NCBI RefSeq assembly: GCF_000241525.1
Contig: NZ_AHIL01000055.1
Location: 1 to 64,000 of the forward strand
DNA length: 64,000 nt
From: Comamonas testosteroni ATCC 11996
GTDB lineage: Bacteria > Pseudomonadota > Gammaproteobacteria > Burkholderiales > Burkholderiaceae_C
Direction of reading: 5' to 3'
Shown: piece after piece, positions 46,010 through 54,737 of the stretch
How positions within the stretch are numbered: position 1 is the stretch's first letter
How the letters are laid out: the number at the start of each line of letters is the position of its first letter
Notes under the pieces: generated by a model
The model's database searches: none
The model's input: only the letters and a program-made list of their open reading frames with translations
What the model was told of the DNA's origin: nothing
Made by a program: the position numbers and the translations under genes

Positions 46010-46753
46010 TCAATCGCCGTACATCTTCTGCTTGAGCTCACGGCGCTGCTGGGCTTCCAGCGACAGTGTAGCCGTGGGGCGAGCCAACAGGCGTCCCACA
46101 CCGATGGGCTCGCCGGTTTCGTCGCAGTAGCCGTAGTCACCAGCATCAATGCGGGCAATGGACTGGTCGATCTTCTTGAGCAGCTTGCGCTCGCGGTCAC
46201 GGGTGCGCAGCTCGAGAGCGTGCTCTTCCTCGATGGTGGCACGATCGGCAGGGTCGGGCACCACGACGGTGTCTTCACGCAGGTTTTCCGCAGTCTCGCC
46301 CGCATTCACATGCATATCGTTCTTGAGCGCGACCAGCTTGCGACGGAAATAGGCCAGCTGGGCGTCGTTCATGTAATCGTCATCAGACATGGCCAGCACT
46401 TCAGCATCGGTCAGCTCCTCTACCGACTTGGTCTTCCAGGCGTTGGCCAGCTTGGGATCTTTCTTGGGCACAGCTTGCTTTGTGTTGGTCATTGCTTTCG
46501 TATCTCTCATGGTTGCCGCTGCCTTGGCTGCCGAAGCTGCCAGGGGCGGAACATCTGTTTCAGGCTGCCGCGCTGGAGGCGATGCAGAACGCTTGGATCT
46601 GGACGATTTGGAAGATTCTCCCGCTGCTGCAGGTACCAGCACCGGGTTGTCCAACGCGGCGTCCACCAAAGAGGTCTCGACGCTGCGGGGGTGCACAGCC
46701 GCTGCCGCAGCTTTGGCTGCAGCCTTGGGCAGATTACTTTTCACAGCGGTCAC
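46010..46753 (-). CDS. dksA: RNA polymerase-binding transcription factor DksA, long form
   Basis: 247 residues against 151 in E. coli. DksA enters the RNAP secondary channel and works with ppGpp. The coiled-coil tip DPADRA (DxxDxA, residues 167-172) is intact. The zinc finger keeps one Cys (C210, YGYCDETGEP) while the other positions are Thr, Ser and Ala (RPTATLSLEAQ), so zinc is probably not bound. About 100 extra N-terminal residues are Ala/Pro/Lys/Ser-rich. The GTG start has AAGGAG at 7-base spacing, which supports the long protein; the internal ATG (46492) has no comparable site. It lies 46 bases upstream of the STAS gene. Confidence 0.93.
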   Translation of the reverse strand: MTAVKSNLPKAAAKAAAAAVHPRSVETSLVDAALDNPVLVPAAAGESSKSSRSKRSASPPARQPETDVPPLAASAAKAAATMRDTKAMTNTKQAVPKKDPKLANAWKTKSVEELTDAEVLAMSDDDYMNDAQLAYFRRKLVALKNDMHVNAGETAENLREDTVVVPDPADRATIEEEHALELRTRDRERKLLKKIDQSIARIDAGDYGYCDETGEPIGVGRLLARPTATLSLEAQQRRELKQKMYGD

Positions 46754-46920
46754 GTCCTGTCTCCTTACAGTACAGAGCCCTTGCAGGGCCGGATTGCTCC
46801 AACACCCTCTTTAGGGCCGGCATTGTAGCCACGCCAGTCGCCCCAGCCCGGCTCCGTTGCACATACCCCACAATTTGCAACAAAGCCTGCGCCTGTTTCG
46901 GTCAGTTTGCGAGAAATAAC

Positions 46921-46952
46921 AGACAAACAAAACGGCCTGCTTGGCAGGCCGT
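46921..46952 (-). terminator. Intrinsic terminator after the COG0523 gene
   Basis: 9-bp perfect arms acggcctgc / gcaggccgt with a 3-base loop, followed on minus by TTTGTTTGTC. It is 56 bases beyond the stop at 47008 and separates this gene from dksA. Confidence 0.85.
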
Positions 46953-47007
46953 CAGTCATTGTCAGCAAACCGTTAGCTTTCGCCGAAACAGCTCCCGAAC
47001 CCAGGGT

Positions 47008-48129
47008 TTACACCAGACATTGGTCCAGTCCCTGGCGAAGAATATCCTGCGGCAGATCGATACCGATGAAGACCATTTTGCTGACTCGCTTTTCATCGGC
47101 TTCCCACTCGGGGCCCAGATCGCTGCCCATGAGCTGGTGCACGCCCTGAAAGATGACCTTGCGGCTGGTGCCCTTCATGTCGAGCACGCCCTTGTAGCGC
47201 AGCATCTTGGGGCCGTAGATATTGACGATGGCGCCCAGGAAGTCCTCCAGCTTGGCCGGATCGAACGCGCGATCGGCCCGGTAGACAAAGCTCTTCACAT
47301 CATCGTCGTGATGATGGTGATGCGGGTGATTGCAGTACTCGCCATGCTCGTGGTCATGGTGGTCGTGGCCACAATGCTCGTCGTGCTGGTGTCCATGGTC
47401 GTGATCGTGCTCGCATTGACCATGGTCATGGTCGCAAGCGCTGTGGTCGTGATGATCGTGGCCGTGATCATCTTCCTTGAGGAAATCGGGGTCGATGTCC
47501 AGCTTGGCGTTCAGGTTGAAGCCACGCAGATCGAACACTTCACTCAGGGGCACATCGCCAAAATGAACGGCACGGATGGGCGCGCGCGGGTTCATGTGCT
47601 TGAGGCGATGGATCAGCGCCTCCTTTTCTGCTTCCGTCACCAGATCTGTCTTGGACAGGAACATCTGGTCGGCAAAGCCCACCTGGCGGCGCGCTTCCTG
47701 GCGATCGTCAAGCTGCTGGTTGGCATGCTTGGCATCCACCAATGTGATGATGGAGTCGATCAGATAGGTCTCGGCGATCTCGTCATCCATGAAGAAGGTC
47801 TGGGCCACGGGGCCAGGGTCTGCCAGGCCGGTGGTCTCGATCACGATACGGTCGAAGTCCACCTGTCCCTTGCGGCGCTTGGCGGCCAGCAACTGCAAAG
47901 CCTCGCGCAGGTCTTCGCGGATGGTGCAGCAGATGCAGCCGTTGCTCATCTGCAGAATCTGTTCTTTGGATTCGGTCTTGAGAATATCGGTGTCGATGTT
48001 CTCCTCGCCGAACTCGTTCTCGATCACGGCAATCTTCATGCCGTGGGATTCGTGCAGCACGCGCTTGAGCAGCGTGGTCTTGCCCGAGCCCAGAAAGCCC
48101 GTGAGGATGGTGACTGGAATGAGAGCCAT
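47008..48129 (-). CDS. COG0523/CobW-family GTPase, His-rich metallochaperone
   Basis: 373 residues. G3E GTPase with Walker A TGFLGSGKTTLL, the metal-binding CxCC motif GCICCT (Cys65, 67, 68), ETTGLADPGP and LSKTDLV. Between the GTPase and the C-terminal domain (about 222-275) is a stretch with more than twenty His plus Asp and Cys, a strong metal-binding candidate. COG0523 proteins of this subtype are zinc chaperones, often zinc-starvation induced, sometimes paired with zinc-free DksA paralogues. ATG 48129 follows AGAGG; upstream in-frame codons are unsupported. I found no Zur-like palindrome upstream. Confidence 0.92.
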   Translation of the reverse strand: MALIPVTILTGFLGSGKTTLLKRVLHESHGMKIAVIENEFGEENIDTDILKTESKEQILQMSNGCICCTIREDLREALQLLAAKRRKGQVDFDRIVIETTGLADPGPVAQTFFMDDEIAETYLIDSIITLVDAKHANQQLDDRQEARRQVGFADQMFLSKTDLVTEAEKEALIHRLKHMNPRAPIRAVHFGDVPLSEVFDLRGFNLNAKLDIDPDFLKEDDHGHDHHDHSACDHDHGQCEHDHDHGHQHDEHCGHDHHDHEHGEYCNHPHHHHHDDDVKSFVYRADRAFDPAKLEDFLGAIVNIYGPKMLRYKGVLDMKGTSRKVIFQGVHQLMGSDLGPEWEADEKRVSKMVFIGIDLPQDILRQGLDQCLV

Positions 48130-48331
48130 GCGTTGAAACCTCTTGCTGCGGCCAGCCGCCACATGCGGCTGTCCAAAAAAACACGGGCGGCGCATCCCTA
48201 TGCGCGCTCCGGTGATAACAGCTGGGGAGTGTAGCGGCGCTTTCAAGCGCTCATGGGCAGCAGGGACGGCAGAAATTTCAGCCAAAAAATCACATCCGTC
48301 ATATACCCAACAATCACTTCAAGCTATCAAA

Positions 48332-49387
48332 TCAGGACTCTTCGTCTTGCTCTTTGTCGTCCGGCTTGCGCAATGGACCGGACGTCTCGCCGACACTGCT
48401 GCGCTGCGCACGCGGGTGGGCTTTTTCATAAGCCTGGGCCAGATGCTGGAAATCCAGCCGCGTATATATCTGCGTGGTGGCAATGCTGGAATGCCCGAGC
48501 AGCTCCTGCACGGCACGCAGATCGCCACTGGACTGCAGCATATGACTGGCAAAGGAGTGACGCAGCACATGCGGGTGCACGCCAGTCGCAAGCCCTGCCT
48601 GCTGGCCTCGCTGCTTGAGACGTGACCAGACTGACTGGGCGCCGAGCCGCTCGCCCCGACGGCCGACGAACAAGGCCGCTTCATCCTGTGCCTTGAGCTG
48701 TGCGGCCCCGACCAGCGCGCTGCTGCGCAGCGCCAGCCAGCGCTGCAAGGCCAGAATCGCCATGCGCCCCACTGGCACAATGCGGCGCTTGCCGCCCTTG
48801 CCCTGAACATGGGCATCACCCGACTCCAGGTCGACCCAGCCTCTGCCTTCATACCGGCTCTGCTGGCCGGGCCGCAGATCCAGCCCCACCAGCTCGGCCA
48901 CACGCAGGCCGCTGCTGTAGAGCAGCTCGGTCATGGCGACGTCACGCGCCTCTATCCACGGATCGGCCTCGGGGTTCTGAAAACTGGCCAATTGCACGGC
49001 GTCGTCCACCGCCAGAGCCTTGGGAAGAGGCTTGGCAGCCTTGGGGCCGCGCACGCCCTCCACGGGGTTGAAAGGCACCAGTTCCCGCTGGGCCGCCCAG
49101 CGAAAAAAGCTGCGCCAGCCCGAAAGAATCAGTGCGATGCCGCGTGCGCTGCGGCCGGCGCCATGCATTTGCGCAGCAAAGCGGCGGATATGTGCGGGCT
49201 GCAGCGCCAAGAGCTCCTGGTCTGCCGCCTGCGCAAAGCTCTGCAGCTTGATCAGGTCCAGTGCATACAGGGTATGCGTGCGCTCGGCCAGGCGCTTTTG
49301 CACACGCACATGCTCCAGATAGCTGTGGACAACTTCCGGAAGCTGCGCGTACTGCTCCTCAAAAGAGGGCTGCTCGCGCTCTTGCAT
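48332..49387 (-). CDS. xerC: Tyrosine recombinase XerC
   Basis: 351 residues. Resolves chromosome dimers at dif with XerD. N-terminal SAM-like domain (residues 18-110). Catalytic residues: Arg in YSSGLRVAELVGLDL, Lys in GKGGKRRIVPV, HVLRHSFASH (His-x-x-Arg), the GHSSIATTQIYTRL block with the second His and the nucleophilic Tyr. A hydrophilic acidic tail of about 25 residues follows the usual end. The dapF-DUF484-xerC neighbourhood matches enteric bacteria, so this is housekeeping, not a mobile integrase. Confidence 0.95.
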   Translation of the reverse strand: MQEREQPSFEEQYAQLPEVVHSYLEHVRVQKRLAERTHTLYALDLIKLQSFAQAADQELLALQPAHIRRFAAQMHGAGRSARGIALILSGWRSFFRWAAQRELVPFNPVEGVRGPKAAKPLPKALAVDDAVQLASFQNPEADPWIEARDVAMTELLYSSGLRVAELVGLDLRPGQQSRYEGRGWVDLESGDAHVQGKGGKRRIVPVGRMAILALQRWLALRSSALVGAAQLKAQDEAALFVGRRGERLGAQSVWSRLKQRGQQAGLATGVHPHVLRHSFASHMLQSSGDLRAVQELLGHSSIATTQIYTRLDFQHLAQAYEKAHPRAQRSSVGETSGPLRKPDDKEQDEES

Positions 49388-49411
49388 CGGTATCTACACC
49401 CTTTTGCAGCC

Positions 49412-50125
49412 TCAGCCGTGCGCCAGCGTCAGCGCAGGAGCGCGCATGCGCGAGAGCGAGGCACTGGCCAGCTCGGAGATGCGTGAAAGGAATTCAAGGC
49501 CCATGGTGGCATCGAAACGCAGCGGGTCAGGCGAGCCCAGCACCAGCATGCCAAAGGCGTTGGAAGTGCTGTCCATGGCACCGTCATGCAGGGTCAGCAG
49601 CGCCACCGACTGCACCGCATTGGGGTTGGGCAGCCAGGTCACGGGCTCGAAACCCATATTGGGGCCGCAGAACGGCATGGTCAGAGACGAGGCAAAGGCC
49701 TTGGCATCATCGCTCACTCCCATGGTGTAGACGGTGCCGCTGTGCGCGCCCGCCACATTCCACAGACGCAGCGCGACCTGGGGGACATCAAACGTGTGCT
49801 GCAGGCTGGCGGTGAGCGCATGGGGCAGCTCGCGCAGGTCCTGTACCTTGACCAGGGCATGGGTCCACTGGTGAATCTTGTTGGCGATGGAGGCGTTCTC
49901 GCTGCCATGGCGCACCATGTCCATGATGCGATGCTCCAGACCCTTGATCTTTTCGCGCAGCATCTCGGCCTGACGCTCCTGCAGGCTGACGGCACGTGGG
50001 CCGTGGCCGCTGATCAAACGCACGCCCGTCAGCATCTCGGCGTGGCGCTCGAAGAAATCGGGATTTTCCTGGAGGTAGTCGGCAATCGACTCTTCGGTCA
50101 TGGCGGTATCGGTCAAGCTGTTCAT
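49412..50125 (-). CDS. DUF484 (GAF-like) protein
   Basis: 237 residues. The N-terminal helix [18 protein letters not shown] is the DUF484 hallmark. A coiled segment (about 45-75) and a GAF-like domain follow. The family sits between dapF and xerC in many proteobacteria (YigA in E. coli); function unknown. ATGA overlap with dapF; 24 bases before xerC, so the three genes form an operon. Confidence 0.9.
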   Translation of the reverse strand: MNSLTDTAMTEESIADYLQENPDFFERHAEMLTGVRLISGHGPRAVSLQERQAEMLREKIKGLEHRIMDMVRHGSENASIANKIHQWTHALVKVQDLRELPHALTASLQHTFDVPQVALRLWNVAGAHSGTVYTMGVSDDAKAFASSLTMPFCGPNMGFEPVTWLPNPNAVQSVALLTLHDGAMDSTSNAFGMLVLGSPDPLRFDATMGLEFLSRISELASASLSRMRAPALTLAHG

Positions 50126-51000
50126 AAGGTATCAGGTATGTCGATCTGGCCTTCAAAAACAAATTCGGCAGGGCCTGTCATGCGCACGCGATCCTGCGCA
50201 CCACCAGCCCATTCAATGGTCAGCAGACCGCCGCGGGTATGCACATCGACGCGCTGGTCGAGCAGTCCCCAGCCGATGCCGGCCACCACGGCGGCACAAG
50301 CCCCCGTGCCGCAGGCCAGGGTCTCGCCGGCACCGCGTTCATAGACGCGCAAGCGGACCTCACCACGGTTGAGGATCTGCATGAAGCCGGCGTTCACACG
50401 CTGAGGAAAACGGGCATGGTTCTCGATCAACGGGCCGTGCAACTCCACCAAAGCGGCATTCACATCGTCCACCAGTTGCACCGCATGCGGGTTGCCCATG
50501 GAAACGGGCGCCATCCAGACTGTAGCGGGCTGCAAAGGTGTATCAATCGTCAGAGGCCATTTTTGCGTTGACCCCAAGGCTTCTGGCTCCAGACCGTCGG
50601 TCGTGAAGGGCACCTTGGCCGGATCCAGCTGAGGCGCGCCCATATCGACCGTGACGCGGCCGTTGCCATGAATTTCGGGGGCGATGACGCCCGAGAGGGT
50701 CTGTACGCGGATCACGCTCTTGTCGGTCAGACCCTTGTCATGCACATAGCGCGCAAAACAGCGTGCGCCGTTTCCGCACTGCTCGACCTCGCCACCATCG
50801 GCGTTGTGGATGACATATTCAAAGTCCACGTCCTCTGCGGGTGCAGGGCGCACCGTCAGGATCTGGTCGGCACCCACGCCAAAGTGACGATCGGCCAGGT
50901 AGCGGTACTGGGCGGCGCTCAAGCCCAGACGAGCCTGGGTTTCGTCGAGCACGACAAAGTCGTTGCCCGCGCCTTGCATCTTGGTAAAGCGAATCTGCAT
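50122..51000 (-). CDS. dapF: Diaminopimelate epimerase
   Basis: 292 residues. Converts LL- to meso-diaminopimelate, supplying MurE and lysine synthesis. The two catalytic Cys are in the [13 protein letters not shown] and [14 protein letters not shown] motifs. The start [19 protein letters not shown] at 51000 is the family norm; upstream codons are not. First gene of dapF-DUF484-xerC. Confidence 0.97.
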   Translation of the reverse strand: MQIRFTKMQGAGNDFVVLDETQARLGLSAAQYRYLADRHFGVGADQILTVRPAPAEDVDFEYVIHNADGGEVEQCGNGARCFARYVHDKGLTDKSVIRVQTLSGVIAPEIHGNGRVTVDMGAPQLDPAKVPFTTDGLEPEALGSTQKWPLTIDTPLQPATVWMAPVSMGNPHAVQLVDDVNAALVELHGPLIENHARFPQRVNAGFMQILNRGEVRLRVYERGAGETLACGTGACAAVVAGIGWGLLDQRVDVHTRGGLLTIEWAGGAQDRVRMTGPAEFVFEGQIDIPDTL

Positions 51001-51050
51001 GATGCCGCACATTATCGCGCCGGGCGCAGGATCTGCGCCATGCCATGGGA

Positions 51051-51611
51051 TCAGCGATACAGCTTTTGCAACAACTCCATGAGCTGCACCTGCTCGGCAG
51101 CACTCAGATGCGCGATGGCACGGGTCTCGCTGCTCTTGAGCTCGGGCTCGGCCGTATCCACCAGCTCGCACCCCGCCGCGGTCAGGTACAGGCCCGTGGC
51201 GCGGCCGTCTCGCGGGTGCGGACGCCGCTCCAGAAAGCCGCGTTTGCCCAACGCATCGATCATGCCCACCATATTCGGCGGCAGCACGGCCAGTTGCTGA
51301 CAGAGCTGACGCGAGGTGATGCCCGGGTTGCTGCCCACCAGAGAGAGCACGGAGAATTCGACGATCTTGAGGTCAAAACGCTCCATGCAGCGCATGAAGA
51401 CCCCCACCAGAGCCAGCGAGGCGCGCCTGGCGTTGTAGCCCAGCAGGGATTCCAGAAAGCTGGCATTGACCTGATCGACGGCAAAAACCCCGGCACTGTC
51501 CCTGGGCTCCTGCCCCGAGCCCGGGACGCCCGAGCCGGCCTCTGTGGAGCGCGTGCCGCGCAAAGAGCGTGCAGGTTTGGAATCTGGTTCAGCAGTCTTG
51601 TGAGCGAGCAT
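51051..51611 (-). CDS. MarR-family transcriptional regulator
   Basis: 186 residues. The winged-helix region [31 protein letters not shown] and the wing [19 protein letters not shown] are typical MarR. About 45 residues precede the core, low in similarity. ATG 51611 is preferred to a TTG 24 bases upstream. It is the last gene of the catabolic cluster that begins at 59478. MarR repressors of this subtype commonly respond to aromatic acids or their CoA thioesters. The palindrome at 59503-59517 is its likely operator (inference). Confidence 0.9.
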   Translation of the reverse strand: MLAHKTAEPDSKPARSLRGTRSTEAGSGVPGSGQEPRDSAGVFAVDQVNASFLESLLGYNARRASLALVGVFMRCMERFDLKIVEFSVLSLVGSNPGITSRQLCQQLAVLPPNMVGMIDALGKRGFLERRPHPRDGRATGLYLTAAGCELVDTAEPELKSSETRAIAHLSAAEQVQLMELLQKLYR

Positions 51612-51707
51612 TGGCGATGTCAACTTCGAAGGCAAAAGAGCAATCCAGGAGCGCGATAAAAAGACTGCAATTGTGCCGGTATTGCTCGCATCTTGCAGCC
51701 ATTTAGA

Positions 51708-53471
51708 TCAATGCGCAGAGGTGAAAAGCTGGTTGCCGTGTACGACGGAAGCCTGCGCCCACTGCGCCTTCATCAGATTCAGACGCCAGTCCATTTCGGG
51801 CAGTATGCGCTGCTGCACCTGCTTGCAGGGGCCTCGCCAGCGCTCCCTATCGCCCCCCGCTGTGGCCGCAATACGAGCCCACGCCCAGCCCAGCAGCACC
51901 ACGGCCACGCAGCGCAGATAGTCGTCGGCCACGCGCCAGGCCAGGGTGTCATCTTCCTTGCAGGCCTGCGCCAGCACCGTGGTGAAGTAGCGCAGCTGGG
52001 CCAGGCAGCGCAGCACTTCTGCATCCAGCGCCCGCCCAGCATCCAGGCTGTTGCGCAAAGTCAGCAGCCATTGCCCCATGGCCTGACCACCGTCGGGCAG
52101 CACCTTGCGCACCAGCAGGTCGATGGCCTGAATTTCATTCGTGCCTTCGTAAATCATGGCCACGCGCGAATCACGCACGATCTGCTCTATGCCCCACTCG
52201 CGGATATAGCCGTGGCCGCCAAATACCTGCAGGCAGGCGCTTGAGCCCTCGAATGCCTGCTGGGTCCAGGCCGCCTTGAGCACGGGCGTGATCACGCTGC
52301 ACCACTGCTGGGCCTGATCACGCTCACGTGCGCTTTCGGCATGTCGCGCCATATCGAGATAGATACCGGTCTGGTAGGCCAGCACACGCCCGCCATCCAC
52401 CCAGGCGCGCTGCAAATCGAGCGTGCGGCGAATGGCCGGATGCTCGATGATCAAATCTGCTGCATCGCCAGCGCCACGCGAAGCAGGCACCGCCCCTGGC
52501 GCGCGCATCTGGCGGCGTTCCAGCGCATAGGCATGGGCCTTCTGCCATGCCGCGTCCAGCAGCCCTATGCCCTGGAGCGCCACATGCAGGCGCGCGGCAT
52601 TCATCATCACAAACATGGCGTTCAGGCCCGCTCCGGGCTGGCCTATCAACCAGCCTGCAGCCCCATCAAAGCGCATCACGCAGGTAGGGCTGCCATGCAG
52701 GCCCATTTTTTCCTCGATGCGCTCACAGACCACTCGGTTGCGCTCGCCATCTGGCAATAGCTTGGGCACAAGAAACAGCGACAGGCCCTTGGGCCCTGCA
52801 GGGGCCCCGGGCAGACGCGCCAGCACCAGATGCACGATGTTCTCGCTCAGATCATGCTCGCCGCCCGAAATGAAAATCTTGCTGCCACTGACCTCGAAGC
52901 GCTCGCCCAGCCCGGATTCGCCCACCGGCACGGCCTGCGTGCGCACCTGCCCCAGGTCGCTGCCCGCATGGGCCTCCGTCAGGCACATGGTCGCCAGCCA
53001 TTCGCCGCTGGCCACCTTGGACAGATAGGCTGCCTTAAGCGCATCGCTGCCATGGTGCTTGAGGCACTCATAGGCACCATGCAGCAGGCCCGGAGCCATG
53101 GTCCAGCCATGGTTGGCAGCGCTCAGCCATTCATACAGCACGCCTTCCAGCACCCAGGGCAGCCCCTGGCCGCCATCCTCCTCGGCACAGGCCAGAGCAG
53201 GCCAGCCCGCCTGCCAGAAGTCCTGATATGCCTGGGCAAATCCAGGCGGCGTGGTGACTTTGCCCGCTGCAAACTGCACGCCGACCTCATCGCCTTCACG
53301 CGACAGCGGCGCCACCACCTCGCCCACCCATTTGCCGGACTCCTCCAGCACCTGCTGCATCAGCCCCCGGTCCGTTGCCGCATGCGCCGGCAGGCGCTGC
53401 AATTGCTCATCGGCCTTGAGCACATCGAAAAGAAGAAACGCGTTATCGGCACTGGCGGGCAAATAGGACAT
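51708..53471 (-). CDS. Acyl-CoA dehydrogenase (long, DmdC/FadE5-like subgroup)
   Basis: 587 residues, longer than the 380-400 of short/medium-chain enzymes. A C-terminal extra helical domain follows the catalytic core. FAD/substrate motifs MCLTEAHAGSDLG and KIFISGGEHDL, and QVFGGHGYIREWGIEQIVRDSR with the catalytic Glu in MIYEGTNEIQA, are intact. This subgroup includes 3-methylmercaptopropionyl-CoA and arylpropionyl-CoA dehydrogenases. It presumably introduces the alpha,beta double bond in the acyl-CoA made by the adjacent ligase. Start MSYLPASADNA at 53471; upstream reading enters a dispersed repeat. Confidence 0.92.
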   Translation of the reverse strand: MSYLPASADNAFLLFDVLKADEQLQRLPAHAATDRGLMQQVLEESGKWVGEVVAPLSREGDEVGVQFAAGKVTTPPGFAQAYQDFWQAGWPALACAEEDGGQGLPWVLEGVLYEWLSAANHGWTMAPGLLHGAYECLKHHGSDALKAAYLSKVASGEWLATMCLTEAHAGSDLGQVRTQAVPVGESGLGERFEVSGSKIFISGGEHDLSENIVHLVLARLPGAPAGPKGLSLFLVPKLLPDGERNRVVCERIEEKMGLHGSPTCVMRFDGAAGWLIGQPGAGLNAMFVMMNAARLHVALQGIGLLDAAWQKAHAYALERRQMRAPGAVPASRGAGDAADLIIEHPAIRRTLDLQRAWVDGGRVLAYQTGIYLDMARHAESARERDQAQQWCSVITPVLKAAWTQQAFEGSSACLQVFGGHGYIREWGIEQIVRDSRVAMIYEGTNEIQAIDLLVRKVLPDGGQAMGQWLLTLRNSLDAGRALDAEVLRCLAQLRYFTTVLAQACKEDDTLAWRVADDYLRCVAVVLLGWAWARIAATAGGDRERWRGPCKQVQQRILPEMDWRLNLMKAQWAQASVVHGNQLFTSAH

Positions 53472-53547
53472 ACAAAACCGGCTGCCAAGCAGCAAATAAA
53501 AATCTCTAAAGGCTGCCCCATTCATGCCGACGCGCGGCCCAAGCCTG

Positions 53548-53636
53548 GGATGCCAAGCAAGGGCCGCCCCGCAGCGAGGGCATCGTCCCCTCCCGCGCAG
53601 CGAGAGAGGGGGAAGCCGCAAAGCGGCTCATGGGAG
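53548..53636 (-). repeat. Dispersed GC-rich 3'-end repeat, copy 5
   Basis: On minus it starts TCACTCCCATGAGCCGC directly after the stop of the first Bug gene. Hairpins agccgc/gcggct and cccctc/gaggggg follow, then the gcgctgcggggcggcccttgc block. Order and orientation are the same as copy 4. Confidence 0.72.
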
Positions 53637-53639
53637 TGA

Positions 53640-54647
53640 TCAGGTATCAGCCGTAAACCCGATCTGCTTGACCAGCGGCCCCCAGCGCTCAAATTCGGCC
53701 TGCTGCGAGCGGGCCATCTCCTCGGGCGTGGAGCTGGTGGCAATCAGGCCGACCACACCCACGCTTTCCTTGAGAGCGTCGCTCTTGAGCGCTGCCGTGA
53801 TGGCCGCATGGGCGCGTGCACGCACATCGGCGGGCGTCTTGGCATTGGCATAGAAGCCAAACCATTCCTCGGCCGTCAGATCGGCAAAGCCCTGCTCGGC
53901 AAAGGTGGGCACATTGGGCAGATAGGGGTTGCGCTGCGGGCCGCTGGTGGCCAACACGCGCAGCTTGCCGGCCTTGTAGTAACTCAGGAAGTCGCCGCTG
54001 GGACCCATCACGGCAGCAATCTGGCCACCGGCCAGGTCTGACACGGCAGGCGCCGTGCCGCGATAAGGCACATGGCTGAGCTTGATGCCCGAACGCAGGC
54101 TGAGCAGGGAGCCGATCAGATGCGGCTGGGTACCCGCACCTGGGCTGCCGAAGCTGGCCTTGTCGGGGTTGTTCTTGCACCAGGCCAGGAAGTCCTTGAG
54201 CGTCTTGACCTCGGCCGGCACGGCGGGGCCGACAGCCAGCCCGTGGTGCATGATGGCTCCGATGGAAATCGGCTCGAAATCCTTGGCCTGATAGGTCAGC
54301 TTGCTATAGATGTGGGGATAGATGGAGAAGGCCGAGACCTGGGACAGCACGATGACCGAGCCATCGCCCACGGAGTTGCGCAGATTCTCCAGCGCGATGC
54401 GGCCACCGGCACCGGGCTTGTTTTCCACCACGCCCATGTTCTTGGAGTAGCTGGTGCCGCCGATCTTTTCGGCCACGCGGCGCGCCACCGAGTCACCGGC
54501 ACTGCCTGCGGGAAAGCCGTAAAGAATGCGCACCTGCTCCAGCGGCCCGCTGCCCTGGGCATGGGCACTGCGGCCGGCGATGCCGCCGAATGCGGCCAGC
54601 GCTGCGCCAGCGCCCAGGCCTTTGACGAAATTGCGACGATCTTGCAT
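53640..54647 (-). CDS. Bug-family (tripartite tricarboxylate) solute-binding protein, Tat signal, copy A
   Basis: 335 residues. The N-terminus MQDRRNFVKGLGAGAALAAF has a twin-arginine (RRxFxK) motif with a hydrophobic core ending in AHAQ, so it is probably exported folded by Tat. The mature protein is a Bug/TctC domain: VRILYGFPAGSAGDSVARRV, VVENKPGAGGRIALENL, KASFGSPGAG, PTFAEQGF. Bug proteins bind carboxylates and other organics with nanomolar affinity and feed TctAB or unrelated importers; no TctA/B is nearby. It is a tandem near-duplicate of the gene at 54738. Confidence 0.93.
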   Translation of the reverse strand: MQDRRNFVKGLGAGAALAAFGGIAGRSAHAQGSGPLEQVRILYGFPAGSAGDSVARRVAEKIGGTSYSKNMGVVENKPGAGGRIALENLRNSVGDGSVIVLSQVSAFSIYPHIYSKLTYQAKDFEPISIGAIMHHGLAVGPAVPAEVKTLKDFLAWCKNNPDKASFGSPGAGTQPHLIGSLLSLRSGIKLSHVPYRGTAPAVSDLAGGQIAAVMGPSGDFLSYYKAGKLRVLATSGPQRNPYLPNVPTFAEQGFADLTAEEWFGFYANAKTPADVRARAHAAITAALKSDALKESVGVVGLIATSSTPEEMARSQQAEFERWGPLVKQIGFTADT

Positions 54648-54737
54648 GGTTTGTCTCCTTTATTGTTCGATCGCTATGTGCAGGCTTGAGCCTGTCTGAA
54701 AAATCCCGACCCGAATGCTATTCGATACCGAGGGCCA

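Noticed and set aside
46480-48234. Long plus-strand ORF with a Val/Met-rich stretch resembling a membrane protein
   Set aside because: It is the antisense reading of the His/Asp codons of the COG0523 gene; the hydrophobic run is a by-product.
48130-48331. Zur-type operator upstream of the COG0523 gene
   Set aside because: No AT-rich dyad resembling a Zur box; only small GC hairpins are present.
48332-49387. Tyrosine recombinase as a sign of an integrated element
   Set aside because: Sequence and dapF-DUF484 context identify housekeeping XerC; no att repeats, phage genes or tRNA nearby.
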